Of a DNA stretch of 64,000 nt, positions 59,482 through 64,000 are shown piece by piece. Source of the DNA: CF-13 sp035279665 (GTDB lineage: Bacteria > Chloroflexota > Dormibacteria > CF-121). Where the stretch lies: NCBI GenBank assembly GCA_035279665.1, contig DATEHI010000087.1, positions 40,320-104,319 of the forward strand, read 5' to 3'. The position numbers and the translations under genes were made by a program. The notes beneath the pieces were generated by a model. That model ran no database searches. It saw nothing but the letters and a program-made list of their open reading frames with translations, and was not told where the DNA came from. Within the stretch, counting starts at the first letter, position 1, and the number at the start of each line of letters is the position of its first letter.

Positions 59482-60771
59482 ATGGCCACGCCGCCGCAAC
59501 CGCTCAGCGGCAGCTCCCCCGAGGGGTGGACGCTGAAGCAGATCACCAAGGAGATCCCCCTCACCGACTCCGCTCGGGATGTGCTCGAACTCGCCCAGCG
59601 ATACGGGGCACAAGCCGGGGCGGCTACGATCGAACCCCTGCACGTGCTGTGTGGCATCGTGTTCCTGCCACGGAATCCCGCCCGTCGCGCTCTCGAAGCG
59701 ATGGGGGCGAATATGGAGCAGCTGGAGGTTCTTGCGGTCGGTGCCGGCAACGTCAGACCCTCATCCGGGAAGACGGTGCCGATCGGCAGCGCGACTCGCT
59801 ACATGCTGAACCACGCGCATCGGGAAGCTGAGCAGCTAGGCCACTATCGAGTGGATCCGCTTCACATGCTGCTCGCCCTTTTGTACAAGGACTCGACGTC
59901 GACGGCCGAGGTGCTGGAGAAGGCCGGCGTGACCTTCTACGCGCTCCGCCAGTATCTGACCACGCCGGGACCCGTGACGAAAGGGCTGCGCAGCCGGCCA
60001 CTGCCGTCACTCGATGGGGCGGTGCGGGTGAGCCCGGTCTTCGCGGTCCCGCTCGGGTCCATGATCATCGGTGGCGTCGGGCTCTGGTCCGGGTCCGCCC
60101 CGGGCCTGACGATTCCGCTCAGCATCTTGCTCGTCGTCGGCGGCTGGGTCACGTCGCTGTGCATTCACGAGTTCGGCCACGCATTCATCGCCTTCCTGGG
60201 CGGTGACCGGTCGGTCGCGTCAGCCGGATACCTCTCGCTGAACCCACTCAAGTACACGCACCCCGTCCTCAGCATCGCCCTACCACTCGTGTTTCTCCTG
60301 ATTGGCGGGATCGGACTGCCCGGTGGCGCCGTCTATCTGAATGAGCGGGCCATCCGCAACGATCGCTGGCGCACATTCGCCTCTGCGGCAGGTCCGCTCG
60401 GCAACCTGCTGTTTGCCGTATTGATCGGATGGCCATTCCTGGTGTTTGGCGGCCTGCCACCATTCGGCGATGCCAATTTCTGGGCCGCCCTGGCCTTCCT
60501 CGTCTTCCTCCAGGTCACGGCGATCGTCCTCAACCTGATTCCGATTCCTGGCTTCGACGGATTCGGGATGATCGCACCGTGGCTCTCGATCGAGCTGCGT
60601 CTTCTCGCCAGCCGGCTGGGAATGCTGCCACTGCTGATCCTCTTCTTCCTGCTCTGGCGCGGCGGACCGCTGAGCGCCGCCTTCTGGAATTTTGTCTACA
60701 GCCTGACGGGTCTTTTGAATGTGCCGATAGACCTGATCTATTACGGCCAGCAGCAGATACCGCGCTTGTAG
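59482..60771 (+). CDS. Clp N-domain fused to an S2P-type membrane metalloprotease
   Basis: 429 aa. Residues 24-160 contain two Clp_N repeats as in ClpA/ClpC: LTDSARDVLELAQRYGAQAG with EPLHVLCGIV, and YMLNHAHREAEQLGHYRVDPLHMLLALL. Residues 185-429 form an M50 site-2 protease with about six helices: zinc motif CIHEFGHAF (H229-E230-x2-H233) and NLIPIPGFDGFG (Asp359), with the usual loop AGYLSLNPLKYTHP. Both halves look functional. Clp N-domains bind adaptors or substrates, so the fusion could bring regulatory substrates to an intramembrane protease. Confidence 0.87.
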   Translation: MATPPQPLSGSSPEGWTLKQITKEIPLTDSARDVLELAQRYGAQAGAATIEPLHVLCGIVFLPRNPARRALEAMGANMEQLEVLAVGAGNVRPSSGKTVPIGSATRYMLNHAHREAEQLGHYRVDPLHMLLALLYKDSTSTAEVLEKAGVTFYALRQYLTTPGPVTKGLRSRPLPSLDGAVRVSPVFAVPLGSMIIGGVGLWSGSAPGLTIPLSILLVVGGWVTSLCIHEFGHAFIAFLGGDRSVASAGYLSLNPLKYTHPVLSIALPLVFLLIGGIGLPGGAVYLNERAIRNDRWRTFASAAGPLGNLLFAVLIGWPFLVFGGLPPFGDANFWAALAFLVFLQVTAIVLNLIPIPGFDGFGMIAPWLSIELRLLASRLGMLPLLILFFLLWRGGPLSAAFWNFVYSLTGLLNVPIDLIYYGQQQIPRL

Positions 60772-60793
60772 ACACCACAACTTCTTGCCCCAC

Positions 60794-60799
60794 TAGACT
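60794..60799 (+). promoter_or_regulatory. Leaderless -10 box of the M20 peptidase
   Basis: TAGACT ends exactly 6 nt before GTG 60806. Confidence 0.6.
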
Positions 60800-60805
60800 C
60801 ACCCC

Positions 60806-62062
60806 GTGATCGGAGAGCGACCAGAAACCCGGGCGCTCGAGGCGCTCGACACGGACGCCTGCATCAAGCTGGCGCAGGATCTCGTCCGCGTCCCATCGGT
60901 GACAGGCAACGAGCGCGCGGCGCAGGACCTCGTGGCTCTGGTGCTCGAAGAGGCGGGGCTCGAGGTCGACCGCTTCGAGGCGGACGTCAGCCGGCTCAAG
61001 GCCCATCCTCGATTTCCCGGCATGGAGGTGGAGCGGTCGGAGGCCGTGCTGGTGGCCGGCCTGCTCGGTAGCAAAGGAGACCGGTCACTGATCCTCAACG
61101 GCCACGTCGACGTGGTCCCGCTGGGAGACCGCCAGGCCTGGGATGCCTCTCCGTGGTCGGCACACATTCAGGCCGGGCGGATGTACGGGCGCGGCGCGTG
61201 CGACATGAAGGCGGGGCTCGCGGTCGGCATCAGCGCCGTCGCGGCCCTCAAGAAAAGCGGGCTACCTCTACGTGGCCGGCTCATCGTGCAAAGCGTCGTC
61301 GGCGAGGAGGATGGCGGCATTGGCACCTTCGCCATGGCGGAGCGCGGCTACCGGGCGGATGCCGCCTACGTCCTGGAACCGACCCGGCTGCGGCTGATCC
61401 CGGCACAGGCCGGCGCGCTCACGTTTCGGCTACGGATCGGCGGCCGGTCGGCGCATGCCTCGGTTCGCTACGAGGGCGTCAGCGCAATCGAAAAGTTCGA
61501 GCTGGTCGAAGGCCGGCTCCGGCAACTCGAGCGCTCGCTGAATCAGCAGCCCCATCCACTCTTCCGCGACTACCCGATTGCCTACGCGCTCAATATCGGT
61601 CGCATTCGGTCGGGTTCATGGTCGTCGACCGTGCCGGACGAGTTGGAGTGTGAAGGTCGCGTGGGCGTGCCCGTCGGCATGGCCTCGGCGGAGGTGCGCC
61701 GTCAGTTTGCCGCGGCCCTCACCGATGCCGCTCAACGCGATGGCTGGCTGGGTGAGCATCCGCCGCAGCTCGAGTGGTTCGGCGGGCAGTTCGATGCCGT
61801 CGAGGTTGATCCGGATCTTCCGGCGTTCGCGGCGCTCCGCGCGGCGCATACGCAGGAGTTCGATGTGCCGCCGGAGCTCGTGGGTGCTCCGTACGGGTCC
61901 GACATGCGATTGCTGGTGCACGAAGCCGAGACGCCGGCCATCCTCTATGGGCCCGGCGACATCCGCCAGGCGCACGCGACCAATGAGTGGATCGCGGTGA
62001 ACGAAATCGTGCAGGCGGCCCGCGTCGTTACCGCAGCGGCCGCTCGCTACCTCGCGGCCTGA
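60806..62062 (+). CDS. M20-family metallopeptidase/deacylase (ArgE/DapE type)
   Basis: 418 aa, leaderless GTG. Di-zinc motifs: LNGHVDVVPLGD (His, Asp), GRGACDMKAGLA (bridging Asp), VVGEEDGGIG (Glu, Glu) and a C-terminal His in RQAHATNEW. The insertion typical of the dimerisation domain lies about 190-300 (RIGGRSAHASVRYEGVSAIE). The family includes acetylornithine deacetylase and succinyl-diaminopimelate desuccinylase; which substrate cannot be told. No arg or dap genes adjoin. Confidence 0.88.
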   Translation: MIGERPETRALEALDTDACIKLAQDLVRVPSVTGNERAAQDLVALVLEEAGLEVDRFEADVSRLKAHPRFPGMEVERSEAVLVAGLLGSKGDRSLILNGHVDVVPLGDRQAWDASPWSAHIQAGRMYGRGACDMKAGLAVGISAVAALKKSGLPLRGRLIVQSVVGEEDGGIGTFAMAERGYRADAAYVLEPTRLRLIPAQAGALTFRLRIGGRSAHASVRYEGVSAIEKFELVEGRLRQLERSLNQQPHPLFRDYPIAYALNIGRIRSGSWSSTVPDELECEGRVGVPVGMASAEVRRQFAAALTDAAQRDGWLGEHPPQLEWFGGQFDAVEVDPDLPAFAALRAAHTQEFDVPPELVGAPYGSDMRLLVHEAETPAILYGPGDIRQAHATNEWIAVNEIVQAARVVTAAAARYLAA

Positions 62063-62120
62063 CCCGATCCCAGGCGGGGGGCGATGCCCGCGCAATCCCT
62101 CACATCAGGGCGCGTTTCAA

Positions 62121-63138
62121 TTGTTGACCACTGTGAAAGCAGGATCGCTGGCGGCCATTGCGCTCGTGTCAACGCTCGCCGCGTGTGGCAGCGTCGGGAG
62201 TTCCCCTGCCGTGCACCCCACCCCGGGAGCTTCTCCTTCTTCGGGTAACGCTAGCCCGGCCACCCTCCTCGAGTACGCCATCCCGACCGCCCACAGCGCT
62301 CCATCGAGCATCACCCCAGGTTCCGATGGGGCGCTTTGGTTCACGGAGTCGGCGGCCGGCAAGATAGGCCGCGTTACCAACTCGGGAGCCTTCACCGAAT
62401 ACACCATCCCCGGCGGCAGGGACGCCGGATCCATTGCAGCAGGTTCCGACGGAGCCCCGTGGTTTACTGAAGGATTACGCCAACACGATCGGCCGTATCA
62501 CGACCAGTGGGGAAATTAGCGAGTACCCAACCGGCAACAGCAGCAGCCCTCACGACATTACCACTGGTCCCGGCGATGCTCTCTGGTTTACGGAGTTCGG
62601 CGGCATCGGTCGTATTTCAATTGGCGGAAAGGTGACCCAACATCCAGTCCCAGGCAAAATCGTCTGGGCGATCACCGCGGGACCCGATGGCGCCCTCTGG
62701 TTCACGGAGGGCAGTGGCAAGAAGGGTATCGGTCGCATGACCACGGCGGGCGCGCTGACTGAGTACGCCATCCCCAGCTTCGAGGCCTTGAGCATAACGG
62801 CCGGGCGGGACGGCGCTCTGTGGTTCACTGAGACGGACTCCGGCAAGATCGGCCGCATGACCACGTCGGGGGCCGTGACCGAATACACTATCCCGCCGAC
62901 CACCAGCGTCCCCGCAGGCGTCAGCGCCGCGCCCAGCAGCATCACGTCCGGTCCGGACGGCGCGCTCTGGTTCAAGGCGACCGGCATGGTCGGCCGCCTG
63001 ACCACCGCTGGAGCCTTGACCTCGTTCACGATTTCCAGCGCGACGAGCGGCGCTGAAGGCATCGCATCCGGTCCCGATGGCGCGCTCTGGTTCACCGAGA
63101 ACAACGACAACAGCAAGATCGGTCGGATAAGTCCCTGA
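62121..63138 (+). pseudogene. Frameshifted Vgb-like beta-propeller lipoprotein
   Basis: Start at TTG 62121 or 62124, or GTG 62133; lipobox VSTLAAC. Blades with the repeat DGALWFTE-x(2-4)-GKIGR, TTSGA and TEYTIP resemble virginiamycin B lyase/streptogramin lyase propellers. The frame breaks near 62470: WFTEGLRQH leaves the repeat, while skipping one base gives WFTEDYANTIGRITTSG. One extra G in GAAGGAT explains it. Either a real pseudogene or a sequencing error. Six more blades follow in the second frame to TGA 63138. The Vgb catalytic His is not conserved in a visible way. Confidence 0.7.
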
Positions 63139-63142
63139 CCTG

Positions 63143-63559
63143 TTATTGGATCATCTGCCCGGTTACCGTGACCGGCTGGATCTTGAAGGTGACCCGGTGT
63201 TCGCCGGGTTCGAGCTCACGGAATTTCTTGCCCGTATAGCGATGGGCAAGGCGATCGATGAACTCGTGTTTCGGGTCGGGGATCAGGCTGACCAGGCGGC
63301 CCCGGATCTGGGCGTAGCGGTCCGGCACTTTCGGATCGACGAGGAGCATGGTCACCTCGCGTTCGCGTTGCAGATTCTTCGGCCAGGTGCGATTGGTGTT
63401 GCTGTTCAGCCAGACGAAGCCGTCTTTCAGTTCGAACCACACCGGATTCAACTGCACGGAACCGTCGTCCCGTTTGGTCGCAATCACGACCAGGATCGGC
63501 AGCGCCGCCAGCTTCCGGACCGCCGGACTGAGCGCCCCCGCCTTCTTAGCGCCGGCCAT
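63143..63559 (-). CDS. PPOX-class flavin/F420-type oxidoreductase
   Basis: 138 aa. Split-barrel fold as in pyridoxamine-phosphate oxidase relatives: LPILVVIATKRDDGSVQLNPVWFE, WLNSNTNRTWPKNLQRER and YAQIRGRLVSLIPDPKHEFIDRLAHRY. Families TIGR03618/TIGR03666-like use F420 or FMN. It overlaps the end of its upstream paralogue by 14 bases; the two are about the same length and share the motif order, so they come from a tandem duplication. Confidence 0.8.
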   Translation of the reverse strand: MAGAKKAGALSPAVRKLAALPILVVIATKRDDGSVQLNPVWFELKDGFVWLNSNTNRTWPKNLQREREVTMLLVDPKVPDRYAQIRGRLVSLIPDPKHEFIDRLAHRYTGKKFRELEPGEHRVTFKIQPVTVTGQMIQ

Positions 63560-63947
63560 CGACCGCGCCCGTGACGCGCAGCGGTTCGATCTGAATCTTG
63601 ATCCGGCCGGTGCGGGGGCCCTGGTAATCCTTCTTGAGGTAGCGATGCGAGAGCTGATTGATGTGCTCCCCGCCAGGGTCTTCCGCCCAGTTCACCATGC
63701 GCCCCTCGACCTGGGCCCAGCGGAACATTTCCTTCGGATCGATCAAGAGCAGCGTGATGCGGGGATCCCGCTCCAGGTGTTTGAACCAGCCGCGATTCGT
63801 GCCGCCATTGATCCAGAACGAGCCGTCTTTTTGCTCGAACCAGACCGGCACTATCTCGACCGACCCGTCCTTGCGGTTGGTCCCGATGATCGCCGGAAAG
63901 ACCTCCTGGGTAAACGCCTGCATTTTCGGGCTGAGCTCAACTGCCAT
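63546..63947 (-). CDS. PPOX-class flavin/F420-type oxidoreductase, second copy
   Basis: 133 aa from ATG 63947 (GGGAGGTC just upstream). Motifs are parallel to the downstream copy: FPAIIGTNRKDGSVEIVPVWFE, WINGGTNRGWFKHLERDPR, and WAQVEGRMVNWAEDPGGEHI with LSHRYLKKDYQG. Likely F420- or FMN-dependent reductase. No F420 synthesis genes occur in the window. Confidence 0.8.
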   Translation of the reverse strand: MAVELSPKMQAFTQEVFPAIIGTNRKDGSVEIVPVWFEQKDGSFWINGGTNRGWFKHLERDPRITLLLIDPKEMFRWAQVEGRMVNWAEDPGGEHINQLSHRYLKKDYQGPRTGRIKIQIEPLRVTGAVDGRR

Positions 63948-64000
63948 CACACGACCTCCCACTTGAATAGACGGGTGGCTAGTACCACGGTGATCCCGAG

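Noticed and set aside
1..64000. tRNA genes, including selC for selenocysteine
   Set aside because: T-loop-like GTTCGA strings found here all lie inside well-supported coding regions and no cloverleaf could be built around them.
1..64000. CRISPR array
   Set aside because: No regularly spaced identical repeats were seen; the repeats at 15295 and 25590-25742 are few, inverted and unevenly spaced.

Overview
The window is very G+C-rich, almost entirely coding, and shows no rRNA, tRNA or CRISPR array. The gene set points to a Gram-positive-type or monoderm-like soil bacterium: a WYL-domain regulator, a DUF4242/SCO4226-type protein, PPOX/F420-type oxidoreductases, a LysM-CHAP wall hydrolase, a GlpX phosphatase, a histone-H1-like protein, many GTG/TTG starts and leaderless promoters. 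Chloroflexota or Dormibacterota (AD3)-like lineages fit best. This is an inference from gene content, since no phylogenetic marker is present.

Layout. 1-5.4 kb: the tail of a leuA-type gene, a GH3 hexosaminidase operon with two small membrane proteins, an esterase, gamma-glutamyltransferase and a lysine-rich histone-like protein. 5.5-10.9 kb: an IPT/TIG membrane protein, RmuC, rhodanese, an Fe-S uracil-DNA-glycosylase-like protein, an SDR, a cupin and a WYL regulator. 11-15.7 kb: a YhaO/YhaN-type nuclease-ATPase pair and a small gene that shares a promoter pattern with rmuC. 15.7-22 kb: GNAT, DUF2269, DUF885, a DedA-RDD fusion, an EamA transporter, and a cysteine-desulfurase-like enzyme preceded by a short GerW-like gene. 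22-25.5 kb: a redox operon of membrane molybdopterin oxidoreductase, a 57-aa peptide, ApbE and a ferric-reductase-like haem protein. 25.5-31.5 kb: a repeat-rich gap, an unrecognised 473-aa protein, a small subunit-amidase pair, LysM-CHAP, and a hotdog-alpha/beta-hydrolase fusion. 31.5-37 kb: PHP phosphoesterase, histidine kinase, DUF309, an MshC-like cysteine ligase, a pseudo-trypsin and QueF. 37-42.5 kb: pyruvate-dehydrogenase-type E1alpha-E1beta-E2, a flavoprotein and DUF4242. 42.5-50 kb: lipoprotein beta-propeller, S11 carboxypeptidase, a UGA-containing selenoprotein of the SelW type, DUF4260, a flap-type exonuclease, an amidase, a zinc-ribbon protein and YceI. 50-54.9 kb: MarR-MFS, Dabb, CPBP protease, GlpX, PlsC. 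54.9-56.3 kb: an IS1202-like element with a frameshifted transposase. 56.4-64 kb: a two-domain cupredoxin, a 37-aa membrane peptide, topoisomerase IB, a Clp-N/S2P fusion, M20 peptidase, a frameshifted Vgb-like lipoprotein and tandem PPOX genes.

The most notable observation is a previously missable selenoprotein gene (45636-45905, minus). An in-frame UGA makes a CxxU redox motif, a compact hairpin follows it, and a precise leaderless -10 box sits upstream. Next are a set of genes with TANNNT exactly 6 nt before the start codon, and two promoters (rmuC and the 15375 gene) whose TGTC-N12-TANNNT-like spacing resembles actinobacterial PafBC DNA-damage promoters; one WYL regulator (the PafBC superfamily) is encoded between them. 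No stretch over about 300 bases lacks a gene; the longest gap (25528-25757) holds inverted copies of a dispersed repeat.
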